This document shows, piece after piece, positions 13,636-21,880 of a DNA stretch of 27,001 nucleotides. Under the pieces are notes generated by a model that was not told the DNA's origin, searched no databases, and saw nothing but the letters and a program-made list of their open reading frames with translations. Within the stretch, counting starts at the first letter, position 1. Every line of letters begins with the position of its first letter. Source of the DNA: a virus; IMG/VR virus record IMGVR_UViG_3300037258_001189, positions 1 to 27,001 of that record; one strand, given 5' to 3'. Made by a program: the position numbers and the translations under genes.

Positions 13636-14031
13636 ATGGGACACAATGAAATGAAACGAATGCTCTATTTCGGATGCCTTGTGAAAAAAGGGCATTACCT
13701 GTGGGCGACGGAGAGTTGCCATATTGCCAATCGTAGCGCACTCAAATCCGTGAGTGCAATTGATGACGTTACTGATGAGTTTTTGATCTCTTTGGACGGG
13801 GCTTTTACTCCGCTGATAAGCGCACAGGGGGCTTACAAGGAATCATTGGTGCCTCCTTTCCGAATAATCGCTTGGCACGATTATACAGTGGATTCCAGGC
13901 CGGGAAGTAATTCTGCGCTCCTTGGCATTGGCTACGAATCAACTGACGAAATGTTGGACGATGCCATTAACCATTTTCCATCAGTAATGAAACGCCAAAC
14001 ATCACCTCTTTACCTCGCTATGCGATTGTGA
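13636..14031 (+). CDS. Hypothetical protein, 131 aa (second accessory cassette)
   Basis: Unrecognised 131-aa soluble protein starting MGHNEMKRMLYFGCLVKKGH; an alternative start lies at MKRMLYF (13651). It looks like a globular alpha/beta protein (RIIAWHDYTVDS, ALLGIGYESTDEMLDDAINH). It follows the terminator hairpin by about 55 nt and overlaps the next gene by 4 nt (GTGA), so the two form a pair. They are not part of the usual tail order and are probably accessory genes inserted with the ligase. Function unknown. Confidence 0.65.
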   Translation: MGHNEMKRMLYFGCLVKKGHYLWATESCHIANRSALKSVSAIDDVTDEFLISLDGAFTPLISAQGAYKESLVPPFRIIAWHDYTVDSRPGSNSALLGIGYESTDEMLDDAINHFPSVMKRQTSPLYLAMRL

Positions 14032-14330
14032 GCGAGAATTATAAACATGCTGAAATAGTCGGGCCGTTTGTCGAGCCACAATGGCATTACGCCGTCGTGG
14101 ATGGTTATAAGGTGCCTTACATCAAGCTTCTGCCGCTGAAAGGGGAAAATGACGGCAAGATAGAAGTTCATATCGAAGATTCAGATTGTTGTTTTATAAT
14201 TGACGATGCGAGCATTGATGTCGTGCTAAGCCTTCTCGCTAAAGCGATGGCCGTCGCTGCCGGTTACAATAAGCACGGAGAAGGTTCGCAAATCCACAAT
14301 CCGTTTAAGGTTCAGATGTCAGCCATTTGA
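14028..14330 (+). CDS. Hypothetical protein, 100 aa (GTG start)
   Basis: Unrecognised 100-aa protein read from GTG at 14028 (MSENYKHAEIVGPFVEPQWH). A beta-rich middle (KVPYIKLLPLKG, KIEVHIEDSDCCFIIDD) is followed by a helix (VVLSLLAKAMAVAAGY). The start is chosen because GTGA overlaps the previous stop, which implies coupling. It ends 1 nt before the U-like tail gene. Probably an accessory protein; no family recognised. Confidence 0.65.
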   Translation: MSENYKHAEIVGPFVEPQWHYAVVDGYKVPYIKLLPLKGENDGKIEVHIEDSDCCFIIDDASIDVVLSLLAKAMAVAAGYNKHGEGSQIHNPFKVQMSAI

Positions 14331-14331
14331 T

Positions 14332-14907
14332 ATGGGATACAGTTCGCCTCGCAGTAAACTTGACCGCGCCGTTGTCGCCTGGTTGCGACAAAAAGGGGTC
14401 TGCAATTACATCGTCCCCGCGCAATACTCCGCGATTATCGACATGGGGATTTCCCCCGTGTGGCTTGTAGTTCGCTCCCATTCCGGCACGCCCGAAACTG
14501 CGCTTACCAATATCTGGAGTTTCATGGTTGAAGTCAGCGTCATTGGCCCCGCCGTTCCGCCGCCACTCACGGAAAACCAAGGGCAACCACGCGTCAATTT
14601 CGACCAGGTCTTTTCCGACATGATGGACGCGCTGATGCAGACCGGGAATAACCAGGACTTGGGGGCGACCGCCGATTCCATCACGCAATACGGGCGGCTT
14701 CTCAAAACCAGCGCGGACCCGACGCAAGCGGCCAATAATGCCGATATGGGCGACTTCACCTGTCAGGCGTGGTATCCGCCCGTCTCTCTCGACGGCGGGA
14801 ATCCTCGCGACGAGGGCGGCGCACGCGATACAACCACTTGGAAAGAATTCGCAACGTTCCGCGCCATTGCAACGCCGTATGCTGTGACAAATGACGATGG
14901 AAGTTGA
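14332..14907 (+). CDS. Tail terminator-like protein, lambda U position (putative)
   Basis: The 191-aa protein begins MGYSSPRSKLDRAVVAWLRQ, an initial helix as in tail-terminator (U-type) proteins, followed by an alternating beta/helix region (IWSFMVEVSVIGPAVPP, VNFDQVFSDMMDALMQTG) and a late FTCQAWYPPVS strand. In U-type proteins a ring of such subunits caps the tail tube before joining the head. The call rests on order (Z-like, U-like, tube, chaperone, tape measure) and this outline, not on a firm match. It starts 1 nt after the preceding accessory gene. Confidence 0.55.
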   Translation: MGYSSPRSKLDRAVVAWLRQKGVCNYIVPAQYSAIIDMGISPVWLVVRSHSGTPETALTNIWSFMVEVSVIGPAVPPPLTENQGQPRVNFDQVFSDMMDALMQTGNNQDLGATADSITQYGRLLKTSADPTQAANNADMGDFTCQAWYPPVSLDGGNPRDEGGARDTTTWKEFATFRAIATPYAVTNDDGS

Positions 14908-14924
14908 CCGCCGCTAAAGCGTGT

Positions 14925-15299
14925 ATGTCAGACGAAATTAAACCCGCAACCGCACCGGCTACGGCAGCCACTACTGTCGCGCCCGCAATTCCCGCCAAAG
15001 GAACTCAACCGCGTCCGCGCGCCGTCACAACCCCCGGACCCGGCCTGCCAAATGTTGCCGCACCGACTTCAAAGCGGCTCACTCAGCTTTTCATCATCCG
15101 CGACCGGAAAGGCCAGGGGCGCGGAACCGTCGCCCAAGTGTCAGCCTTTATTCAAGGCTCGAATCTTCCGCCCGATGCCAAGGCGTTTTTATCGGCGCGA
15201 GTGGCCGCAATGCCAAGTGCCGCGGTTGGGTTGGACGCTCATATTGTCCAGGAAAACGGGAAGTGGGTCATGCACGCGCATTGCAATGAGATTTTTTAG
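14925..15299 (+). CDS. Hypothetical tail-module protein with Ala/Pro/Thr-rich N-terminus (124 aa)
   Basis: Unrecognised. The first 45 residues (from MSDEIKPATAPATAATTVAP) are low-complexity and probably disordered; the rest is a compact domain (SKRLTQLFIIRDRKGQGRGT, SAFIQGSNLPPDAKAF). I chose the ATG at 14925 over an in-frame TTG at 14904, which would overlap the previous gene. The small size and position before the tube candidate suggest a tail or capsid accessory protein, but no function can be given. Confidence 0.65.
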   Translation: MSDEIKPATAPATAATTVAPAIPAKGTQPRPRAVTTPGPGLPNVAAPTSKRLTQLFIIRDRKGQGRGTVAQVSAFIQGSNLPPDAKAFLSARVAAMPSAAVGLDAHIVQENGKWVMHAHCNEIF

Positions 15300-15301
15300 C
15301 A

Positions 15302-15415
15302 ATGGAAATCAAAGGCAACGCAACGATTCACGGAATAACTTCAGAGGGAGTGGCCCTTCTCGCGCACTTTTGGCCTTGGCTAGAACCCAAGGCCGATTGC
15401 GTTTTGATGCGTTGA
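15302..15415 (+). CDS. Possible 37-aa small protein
   Basis: A short frame (MEIKGNATIHGITSEGVALL, ending DCVLMR) starts 2 nt after the preceding stop and ends 16 nt before the next start, filling the only gap in this part of the operon. The amphipathic middle (VALLAHFWPWLEP) could be a short helix. The tight fit favours a real gene, but it is too short to judge by composition. Nothing else was seen in 15300-15431. Confidence 0.4.
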   Translation: MEIKGNATIHGITSEGVALLAHFWPWLEPKADCVLMR

Positions 15416-15431
15416 CTATTCGCGACGGGGG

Positions 15432-15827
15432 ATGAGAAAAAAGTCCCTTCGCTCTTGGATTCTGTGCCTCCTTTTGCTGGCAACCGTTTGCGTCACTTAC
15501 GCCAGCACAACAATCCTCATCGGCTCGCTGACAACCGTCAATAATACGACGGCCAATAGTTCAAGCGTTCTCGCCACAACCTTCCTCCCCAATCCCGGAA
15601 GTTTCCTGATTTCCGACGGCGGCTTGACCGCAACCACCGCAATGGCCGTCGTCGTTTCATTCTCCCTGGACAATGTGAATTTCACCAACGTCGCCACCAA
15701 TTTTCCGACGACGACCGCCGCAACGACCTACACATGGAACCCCAGTTTTTCCGCGCTTCCTATTTGGGAACGCGTCTCGGTGGTCACAACGAACAGCGTC
15801 TCGGCGGGTGTCATTATCATGCAGTAA
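15432..15827 (+). CDS. Signal-peptide-bearing Thr/Asn-rich protein in tail module (131 aa)
   Basis: The N-terminus is a textbook Sec signal peptide: basic MRKKSLRSW, hydrophobic ILCLLLLATVCV, and a likely cleavage after TYA (about residue 24). The mature part is a Thr/Ser/Val-rich beta domain (SLTTVNNTTANSSSVLATT, AMAVVVSFSLDNVNFTNV). It lies between ordinary tail genes, so it should be made with them, yet it appears destined for export. It could be a virion surface protein assembled outside the cytoplasm, or a secreted lysogen product. No family recognised. Confidence 0.7.
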   Translation: MRKKSLRSWILCLLLLATVCVTYASTTILIGSLTTVNNTTANSSSVLATTFLPNPGSFLISDGGLTATTAMAVVVSFSLDNVNFTNVATNFPTTTAATTYTWNPSFSALPIWERVSVVTTNSVSAGVIIMQ

Positions 15828-15848
15828 TTGACTTGGCGGTTGTTCTGT

Positions 15849-16100
15849 ATGCCAGAACCGCTCAAAGTCACCAAGCAGGCGCAAGAAATTGTTTTACCGG
15901 CTGAACTTCTCCGCAAGCGGATAACGGTTTCCAACGCCAAGGGCGGCGAAATGGCCCTGATTTTCGACTCCCCAAAACTCGACAATCTCATCGCCCGCAT
16001 CAGCGCCGGGGCAAATCACGCTTTCGTCACCGAAACAAACCTCTGGGCGCAATCCACCGGCGAATCTCAGTTGACCGTGAACGCCTATCAGTATGATTGA
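15849..16100 (+). CDS. Small tail-module protein, 83 aa
   Basis: Unrecognised 83-aa protein starting MPEPLKVTKQAQEIVLPAEL. Mostly beta, with the pattern RKRITVSNAKGGEMALIFDS, then SAGANHAFVTETNLWAQSTG and ESQLTVNAYQYD; this resembles small jelly-roll or Ig-like decoration domains. I preferred ATG 15849 to an in-frame TTG at 15828. Its stop overlaps the next start by 8 nt. It may be a decoration or tail accessory protein; position only. Confidence 0.65.
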   Translation: MPEPLKVTKQAQEIVLPAELLRKRITVSNAKGGEMALIFDSPKLDNLIARISAGANHAFVTETNLWAQSTGESQLTVNAYQYD

Positions 16101-16578
16101 AACACTCGTAGGCGACGCGATTATCCACGGCATCCGGGCCACTGGCAGCCAGACAACGGGCTACAGCGGAATCACGATTTCCGGTTATGCGACCTTCATT
16201 CTCGACAGGCTTGAGGCGCAACATATGTTTGACAAATACAAGCTCAAAAATGAGCTTGGCTTTGACATCTCCGGAGCCGCCTTCAATGAGCGTTCCGAGA
16301 TTACAATCGACTTCACGCCGGCGGCGGCAACGCGCGCGGCGGCTTTGCTCATCCCCGATTTCCCGCTCGCATTTTCCGCAATCACGATTGCCAATTGCGC
16401 CGTTGCCACAGGGTTTGGCGCAGGGGCTGCCGCGATCTTCAATGGCGTATATCTTTACGAAGGCGACGCGCGAATTTTGCAGCAATCCGGCGTTGCGGTG
16501 AAACTCAATGGCCTCAAGCTGACCAAATACGCCGATTCCGCGCAGAACGCGATAATGACCGCCATCGTTTCCGGTTAA
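16093..16578 (+). CDS. Major tail tube protein candidate (161 aa)
   Basis: The 161-aa protein is beta-rich with an internal helix (AAATRAAALLIPDFPLAF) and ends with VKLNGLKLTKYAD and a short helix, an outline similar to siphophage and myophage tube subunits, in which such a late strand is common. Position also fits: after the U-like gene and two genes before the tape measure. The size is near lambda V without its Ig domain. The start ATG overlaps the previous stop by 8 nt. Assignment by order and fold outline, not by a firm family match. Confidence 0.5.
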   Translation: MIETLVGDAIIHGIRATGSQTTGYSGITISGYATFILDRLEAQHMFDKYKLKNELGFDISGAAFNERSEITIDFTPAAATRAAALLIPDFPLAFSAITIANCAVATGFGAGAAAIFNGVYLYEGDARILQQSGVAVKLNGLKLTKYADSAQNAIMTAIVSG

Positions 16579-16592
16579 TCACGGAGTTTTCC

Positions 16593-17243
16593 ATGCACGA
16601 ATTTCAACTGGCTTTGGCTGTCTTGCCGGAGCCGCCGAAGCTTTTTGGACTTCGATTGCGCCCATATTCCCTGGGCCATGAACTGCACCTTTATCGCCGC
16701 AACAATCCGTTCATTGCCGGGACATTTGCGGAATTCGAGAAGCTTGCGCCTGGCCGAAAATTCGCTGCCGCGCTGCAATGCACCCACGTTCTTCATCAAG
16801 GATTTGAGGCGAACTGTAAACCGATATGCGGGTTGCGTTGGTGGACGTTCCTCTCCCAATTCCACAATCTGCAAAAAGCTTCGGATACTTTGCGCCGTTA
16901 CATTCTATCCAGTCACGAAGGTTTTCGCGCCGAATTGCCTTCACGCAGCGGCGATGGGATGAGCATCCGGTTTTTGGGCGCGCCGGAACTCTTGCGCCTC
17001 TATCAATTCATTTCGGACACGATACCGGAACGCGAACTCGCGCTTTACCAATGTGGCAAACGATTAACCGCATGGGATTATCCGATGCAACTGGCAACAC
17101 TCCATTGGCAATGCCGCGCTGAACTGGACGGCAGACTTCAAATTTACACCGCACAGCAACAGGCGGCGGACGATGAAATTGCGCGCCGGGAAGCTTTGAA
17201 GGCAAAAGAGGCGGAAGAAAAAGAGAAAGGTCAAAATGCCTAG
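16593..17243 (+). CDS. Tail assembly chaperone-position protein (216 aa)
   Basis: The protein starts MHEFQLALAVLPEPPKLFGL with CGGAG 8 nt upstream. It is mainly helical (GHELHLYRRNNPFIAG, HNLQKASDTLRRYILSSHEG) and ends in a charged helix (DDEIARREALKAKEAEEKEK). It lies directly before the tape measure, where lambda G/T and other phages encode the chaperone that coats the tape measure. No slippery sequence or G-GT style frameshift extension was seen. An 8-nt overlap couples it to the tape measure gene. Role inferred from position. Confidence 0.5.
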   Translation: MHEFQLALAVLPEPPKLFGLRLRPYSLGHELHLYRRNNPFIAGTFAEFEKLAPGRKFAAALQCTHVLHQGFEANCKPICGLRWWTFLSQFHNLQKASDTLRRYILSSHEGFRAELPSRSGDGMSIRFLGAPELLRLYQFISDTIPERELALYQCGKRLTAWDYPMQLATLHWQCRAELDGRLQIYTAQQQAADDEIARREALKAKEAEEKEKGQNA

Positions 17244-18777
17244 CGCGCTTTCATTTCTTGTTGACGCAAACACGTCGCCGTATCAGCAAAAGATGGCAGC
17301 TACGCCTGCCATTGCCGCGCGATATGCGAAAGAGGCTGGACGCGCCTTGCTGCAAGAGGCGAATTTCATTGAGCAACAAATATCTTCCAGTCGCCGAGCT
17401 GGACTCCCTACTGCCGCTTTGGAAGGTCTACTTGCCGGCGTCAAACAGGAACTGGCGACCCTCGCGGTTCAGATTCTTCCAGCTATTCCGGCCAATCTGA
17501 AAGAAAGCGTTTTGGCGACAGCTAATTGGCGGGTTGTCGCGCGAGAGGTTTTGGTCGTCATGCGCGAAATTGCGAGAGGCAACTGGACCCGCGTTCCAGG
17601 TTCACTCTCGATCATTATTCAGAATCTTAGAGTTTCACTCAAGACGCTTTTGGGGTTTTTGCCCGAGCTCGACGGGTTTGCGATCCTCGGAACTATTTTT
17701 CACAGCGTCAATAGGGGTTTCAAGGAAATGGCGGCTGGCGCGGAATTGGCGGCGGACAGGGTTGGAAATCTGAATGAGCGATTGCGGGCGCACAGCGCGG
17801 CACTTCGCACAGCCGCTGAAAACGCCGCGACGTTTCACAGGTGGGAAACCAATTTGGGCGAACGCGACAGCGACAATGTTTCCGCTCAGGCAAACGAGCG
17901 CGTGCGCCTTCTTCAGCATGAATTTGAATTGCGCCAGCGGCTTGCCGATTTGCAAAACCAATCTCCAGAAGAACGGGCGGCGGCGCAATTGGAGGAACAA
18001 CAGCGGGAACTGGATGTATTGAACCAGGCGAAAACCCAAGCGCAATCCGAGGCGGAATCAGCGCACGTTTCCGCGCAGGCGGCAGAGCAACGCTTGCAGG
18101 GAATCGGGCCGCAACGCGAGAATGCATCAATCGCCGAAAGGCAGGCCAACCATGCGGCTGGCATCCTCGCCGCCATTATGGGTGCCAGCGGCGCACAAAC
18201 GTCTGGAAGCAGCTTACGCGCGGCTTGGAAATCCAATAACTTGCCGCAATTATTCAGCGCATTCGGAAATGAACAAAACCGTCTGGTGAACACGAAGGTG
18301 GACGGCAAAGACGTTTCGATGTCTATGGCAACCGCACGCGCCAATTTCGAGGCGGCAAGTCGGCAGTCTGATTCCAATTCCGCCATTGTCCGAGATGCGG
18401 AAGAATCCGCAACGGATGCCCGCGAACGCGCCACTCACGCCCGGTCGCAAGCCGACAGGCTTGACGAGGCAGTTCAACAGCGGCAGGCAACTCTAGCCAT
18501 TGACAGGGAGAATCTCCCGGGCATCGCCAGCGAGACATCCGAGATTGAGCAAGGGCGCCAATTGACCCGTGATATTGAGCGAGGCTTGCGAAGGGAACAT
18601 GGAAGCGGTGAACATGAGTTGACCCATTTGCAGCGCATCGGCGGGATGTATGCGATGCCCGAATTGAATGAGGCCAATAGCATTGCCCGCGATACAAACC
18701 ACACCCTGCACCAAATTCGCGATCGGCTGACATCGGGCGAGCGTCGCGGTGATTCCCATACTCGTGTGAGGTTTTAA
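17236..18777 (+). CDS. Tail tape measure protein
   Basis: The 513-aa protein sets tail length and lies along the tube lumen. A helical N-terminus precedes a hydrophobic stretch (about 125-160, SIIIQNLRVSLKTLLGFLPE then LDGFAILGTIF), as is usual in tape measures. A long coiled-coil region follows (about 215-295, Gln/Glu/Ala-rich: LRQRLADLQNQSPEERAAAQ), then further helices (about 380-450) and a C-terminus NEANSIARDTNHTLHQIRDR. By the usual rule of about 1.5 Angstrom per residue, the tail would be short to medium, roughly 75-80 nm. No lysozyme or peptidase motif is visible. GAAAGG precedes the start by 6 nt. Confidence 0.82.
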   Translation: MPSALSFLVDANTSPYQQKMAATPAIAARYAKEAGRALLQEANFIEQQISSSRRAGLPTAALEGLLAGVKQELATLAVQILPAIPANLKESVLATANWRVVAREVLVVMREIARGNWTRVPGSLSIIIQNLRVSLKTLLGFLPELDGFAILGTIFHSVNRGFKEMAAGAELAADRVGNLNERLRAHSAALRTAAENAATFHRWETNLGERDSDNVSAQANERVRLLQHEFELRQRLADLQNQSPEERAAAQLEEQQRELDVLNQAKTQAQSEAESAHVSAQAAEQRLQGIGPQRENASIAERQANHAAGILAAIMGASGAQTSGSSLRAAWKSNNLPQLFSAFGNEQNRLVNTKVDGKDVSMSMATARANFEAASRQSDSNSAIVRDAEESATDARERATHARSQADRLDEAVQQRQATLAIDRENLPGIASETSEIEQGRQLTRDIERGLRREHGSGEHELTHLQRIGGMYAMPELNEANSIARDTNHTLHQIRDRLTSGERRGDSHTRVRF

Positions 18778-19629
18778 ATGCGTCAAACTGTCGTCGGCAG
18801 CAGCTTTCCAATCGGCCAGGTCGAAGTTTGGGATTATGATCCTGTGCGCGGATGGCTCTATCGCGCCCACATCGAAGGGCGTGACCAACAGTTAATGTCC
18901 GCTCTGCAAAATGATTACGTTGCGCAAGGCATTGCAAATCGGCTCACGTTCGAACTTGGCAAGGGAGTTTTAGACATTGAGGACGCGACTCAACAATGGG
19001 TTCTCGATAACTGGCAACTGGAAGGCAACAGCGAGCAAGTGGCTTGGCTCTCAAATTCGCTCGTCCAACAGGAATTAAACTCTGTTTATCCGACTGCGGT
19101 CAATGACAATACGGTTACAGCCGCGCAAGCCATTGCCGCGATTGCCCAACATTTATCGGACGGCGATAATCAGGACACCGCTTTTTCTGATGGAGTATTA
19201 GACCCGCTCACCACAGGCGACATTTGGAATTTCTACCCTCACGCGCAAGCTGGCCAAACCGCATACGAGAACGATGCGGACGGGAGCGGCTACGTGTTGC
19301 GGCATGGAACAAATGTTTCCAACCAATGGACGGTGAATGTCGCGGATTTCGGAGTAGGTCAAATCTACACGACAGCGCAATTGCTGAGTGAAGTTTCGGA
19401 CGGCGGCCTTTGGCTGAACCCGCTTTCGTTTCGGATGCAGTATAAAATTGCGAACCTGCCAGTTCCCCCCGCGCGCGCCGGCTGGATTGTTGGATGGAAG
19501 AAAGGGCGCTCGACTGAGCAAAACGCGGCCAATAACCGCAATGACATAACGACCCATTACGAATATGGGCAATGGACGACGTGTCTTTATCAGCCGTTTA
19601 ACGGCATTTATGGCGGCGGGGATTTCTGA
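18778..19629 (+). CDS. Distal tail protein candidate (283 aa)
   Basis: Unrecognised 283-aa protein directly after the tape measure, in the place of distal-tail or minor tail proteins. It begins MRQTVVGSSFPIGQVEVWDY. The middle part is helical (TVTAAQAIAAIAQHLSDGD) and the last third is beta-rich and aromatic (FRMQYKIANLPVPPARAGWI, TTHYEYGQWTTCLYQPFNGI). There is no signal peptide. The start follows GAGGT by 6 nt, and its stop overlaps the next ATG (TGATG). Structural role likely, exact role unknown. Confidence 0.62.
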   Translation: MRQTVVGSSFPIGQVEVWDYDPVRGWLYRAHIEGRDQQLMSALQNDYVAQGIANRLTFELGKGVLDIEDATQQWVLDNWQLEGNSEQVAWLSNSLVQQELNSVYPTAVNDNTVTAAQAIAAIAQHLSDGDNQDTAFSDGVLDPLTTGDIWNFYPHAQAGQTAYENDADGSGYVLRHGTNVSNQWTVNVADFGVGQIYTTAQLLSEVSDGGLWLNPLSFRMQYKIANLPVPPARAGWIVGWKKGRSTEQNAANNRNDITTHYEYGQWTTCLYQPFNGIYGGGDF

Positions 19630-20249
19630 TGCCGTCCGAACCTCCAATACCGACGGGGAGCGACCGCGAGGCGACGTGGTTTCAATGGGTTCACCAGACG
19701 TTGCGCGGGTTGCGCTTCAACAATTCTCCCACGGTCAAAGTCAGCCGAGGCCCGGATGGAATTTATTTCGACTCGTCGCCCCCTGGTGGCAACGGAACGA
19801 CGCTCAAACTCTACGCCGTCACTCAGCTTTACGGCGTGGCAACGGACGGAACGGAGGATGGCATCGACTACATCGGCGCTACGCCGTGGGATGTAAATGC
19901 AAACGGCGGAGACGGCGGGACAAGCGGCGCTCAAATATTTATCGCCAAATGCATGGACGGGCGGCAACCGGCCTTGGAATTGATCGACGGCGCCACAATT
20001 CAATACACCTACGTTGACGACAATCACCGGGTCGCCACACCGCAATTGACCGGCGTTGAAAATCACGTCATGCACCGGCGCTACATCGCGTATGACGAAG
20101 CTGACCCGGACCCGAATGTGGCCAATGGTCAGGTTCTGATTTTTGTTGAACGTTCCCAAAACGGAACCGGCGTTCTAGACCCGTCAGGCCAACAGATTCG
20201 TTACCTCGAAATCCAGCCAAACCGCGAGTGGGCGCTGGCGTCCAGCTAA
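19629..20249 (+). CDS. Tail/baseplate-region hypothetical protein (206 aa)
   Basis: Unrecognised 206-aa protein starting MPSEPPIPTGSDREATWFQW. After an N-terminal helix (WFQWVHQTLRGLRF) it is beta-rich with Gly/Asp turns. The segment VSRGPDGIYFDSSPPGGNG resembles an exposed collagen-like or spike-linker stretch. It overlaps both neighbours at the stop/start codons (TGATG and TAATG). Probably a minor tail or fibre-attachment protein. Confidence 0.62.
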   Translation: MPSEPPIPTGSDREATWFQWVHQTLRGLRFNNSPTVKVSRGPDGIYFDSSPPGGNGTTLKLYAVTQLYGVATDGTEDGIDYIGATPWDVNANGGDGGTSGAQIFIAKCMDGRQPALELIDGATIQYTYVDDNHRVATPQLTGVENHVMHRRYIAYDEADPDPNVANGQVLIFVERSQNGTGVLDPSGQQIRYLEIQPNREWALASS

Positions 20250-21190
20250 TGGTTCTAAAACGTTCAGAGACTTTATTGGAAACGCCAAGCGGTTCCGGCC
20301 TTGCGGAAACGCCAGGCAAGGCTTTGCTGACAATTTCGCCTCAACTGCAATGGTTTATTTATTGTTCGGCGGTGCTTCAATATACATCCGCGGCGCAAAG
20401 CAGTCAGCCAAACTCTACCTCAAATTACCCTTCTTGGATTGGGCCGATTTGGATTGCAGGCATTACGGCGCCGCCGCCGCACGGGCCGTTCGTTGCATTT
20501 GATTTCTATCCTTATGTTGTCATGTTCGAAGCAACGGTGGGGCTTCTTGATTTGACCAATTCTTTTGAAGAAGTTCGATTAAATGATACGGGTTACGCCT
20601 TTGATATTGCGGGGACTCGTTGCGTATCATGGATGTTTAGAAGCCTTGACGGATTATTTCCAACGCAATGGCTTTTGGGAAATAGCGCTTACGAGCCTGT
20701 GACAGCGGCCATCGGGGAAAGTTTCCAGGTCCAGAATCCGGGATCTCCGCCAGCCGGGCCGCCATATACGTATTTCTTTCCAGGAGAAGGCGGCGAAAAA
20801 AATGTCAGCGGGTTTTGCGTATTTCCCTCACCAAATTTTATTACCAATCCAGCTTACACTCCGCCGTTCTATTCCGGTCCCGGCGGCCCGCAAACCGGGA
20901 CATCGATACTTCTGAACAAGGCCGGGACAAAAGGCTGCATCGCTCTGCACGATTACGACGCCGCGCACAATCTTTCCCCCTGTGACCCATCGACCATTCA
21001 AGTGGTCAATCTCACTGTGGACGGCGCGGTTTGTTTCAACGGGCCGGTGAGCACGGTTGCGACCGGCAAAGCTCTCGTGTTCTGGATTGGATTGACGCCG
21101 GCGCAAGTTCCTCGCTCGGACACTTGGCCGCCGCTTCCCGCGCCGCAAACTTTTACGGCCGCATCCCAAAACCTTCTCACCGTGCAATGA
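20249..21190 (+). CDS. Tail/baseplate-region hypothetical protein (313 aa)
   Basis: Unrecognised 313-aa protein. The start MVLKRSETLLETPSG at 20249 is chosen because it overlaps the previous stop (TAATG). It is rich in Pro, Gly and aromatic residues (PSWIGPIWIAGITAPPPHGP, YTYFFPGEGGEKNVSG) and reads as an extended beta protein exposed on the virion. No enzyme motif or signal peptide is seen. Its place in the distal tail cluster suggests a baseplate, hub or receptor-binding part. Confidence 0.62.
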   Translation: MVLKRSETLLETPSGSGLAETPGKALLTISPQLQWFIYCSAVLQYTSAAQSSQPNSTSNYPSWIGPIWIAGITAPPPHGPFVAFDFYPYVVMFEATVGLLDLTNSFEEVRLNDTGYAFDIAGTRCVSWMFRSLDGLFPTQWLLGNSAYEPVTAAIGESFQVQNPGSPPAGPPYTYFFPGEGGEKNVSGFCVFPSPNFITNPAYTPPFYSGPGGPQTGTSILLNKAGTKGCIALHDYDAAHNLSPCDPSTIQVVNLTVDGAVCFNGPVSTVATGKALVFWIGLTPAQVPRSDTWPPLPAPQTFTAASQNLLTVQ

Positions 21191-21218
21191 TTGACTTTTT
21201 CCAACGAGTAAGGCGCGA

Positions 21219-21878
21219 ATGCAATTGACTTTATATGTGACGACGAATGGGCAGGGGCTGATTTCCAGCCTGAACACATCGCAACCCGTCGATCCCACGT
21301 CGCTCCCGCTCTACATCGGGGACACCGTCCAGTTGCAGGTTTATTTGATGGACCCGCTGCAAACGACCACGCCGGGCATCAGCAATTTCGGGCCTAAAAA
21401 TACGGCGGGGTTGAACCTGATGCTGTATTTGACGAACGGCTTGGATTCGAATTCCGGCTCGTACGTCCAGTATTCGCAGCAGATTGTTTGGAGCACTGAC
21501 CCGAACAACCAATACTTTTACGCAACGGTCGCTCTCAACACTGCGGGCCTGATTACGCTCATTGGCAACAACACGCAAGCCTCGGCGTATCTGGTGATCG
21601 GCTATCAAACGGCGGCTGGCGACACAACGGTTTTTGAAGCGCAAGTCACACTCAAGCCTGGCATCCCCAATGCCAACATAGTCGTGCCGGCCGGACTTAC
21701 TCCGATTTCACTTGAGCAAGCGCGAATGATTTTTGTTCCCGTCAGCGGTGTTTCGATCCCAGGAGGGCCAACCGGCCAGGGTTTCTATTTGACCACACCC
21801 AACGGGAAGAAGCTGTTTGTGCAGGCGATTGATAACGCGGATGGCACCGCATCCTTGGACGCTTCACCGGCGAATTAA
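21219..21878 (+). CDS. Tail fibre-region hypothetical protein (219 aa)
   Basis: Unrecognised 219-aa protein starting MQLTLYVTTNGQGLISSLNT. The N-terminal beta domain (LPLYIGDTVQLQVYLMDPL) resembles upper-baseplate or fibre-network domains that begin with an intrinsic-property strand pattern. The rest is Thr/Asn-rich beta, and the C-terminus (GKKLFVQAIDNADGTASLD) is a short hairpin. AAGG precedes the start by 6 nt. It ends 2 nt before the signal-peptide fibre gene and may anchor it. Confidence 0.6.
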   Translation: MQLTLYVTTNGQGLISSLNTSQPVDPTSLPLYIGDTVQLQVYLMDPLQTTTPGISNFGPKNTAGLNLMLYLTNGLDSNSGSYVQYSQQIVWSTDPNNQYFYATVALNTAGLITLIGNNTQASAYLVIGYQTAAGDTTVFEAQVTLKPGIPNANIVVPAGLTPISLEQARMIFVPVSGVSIPGGPTGQGFYLTTPNGKKLFVQAIDNADGTASLDASPAN

Positions 21879-21880
21879 AA

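Noticed and set aside
17720-18130. Minus-strand frames under the tape measure coiled coil
   Set aside because: Antisense of Ala/Glu/Gln-rich coiled-coil coding commonly gives long open frames; no independent evidence for them.
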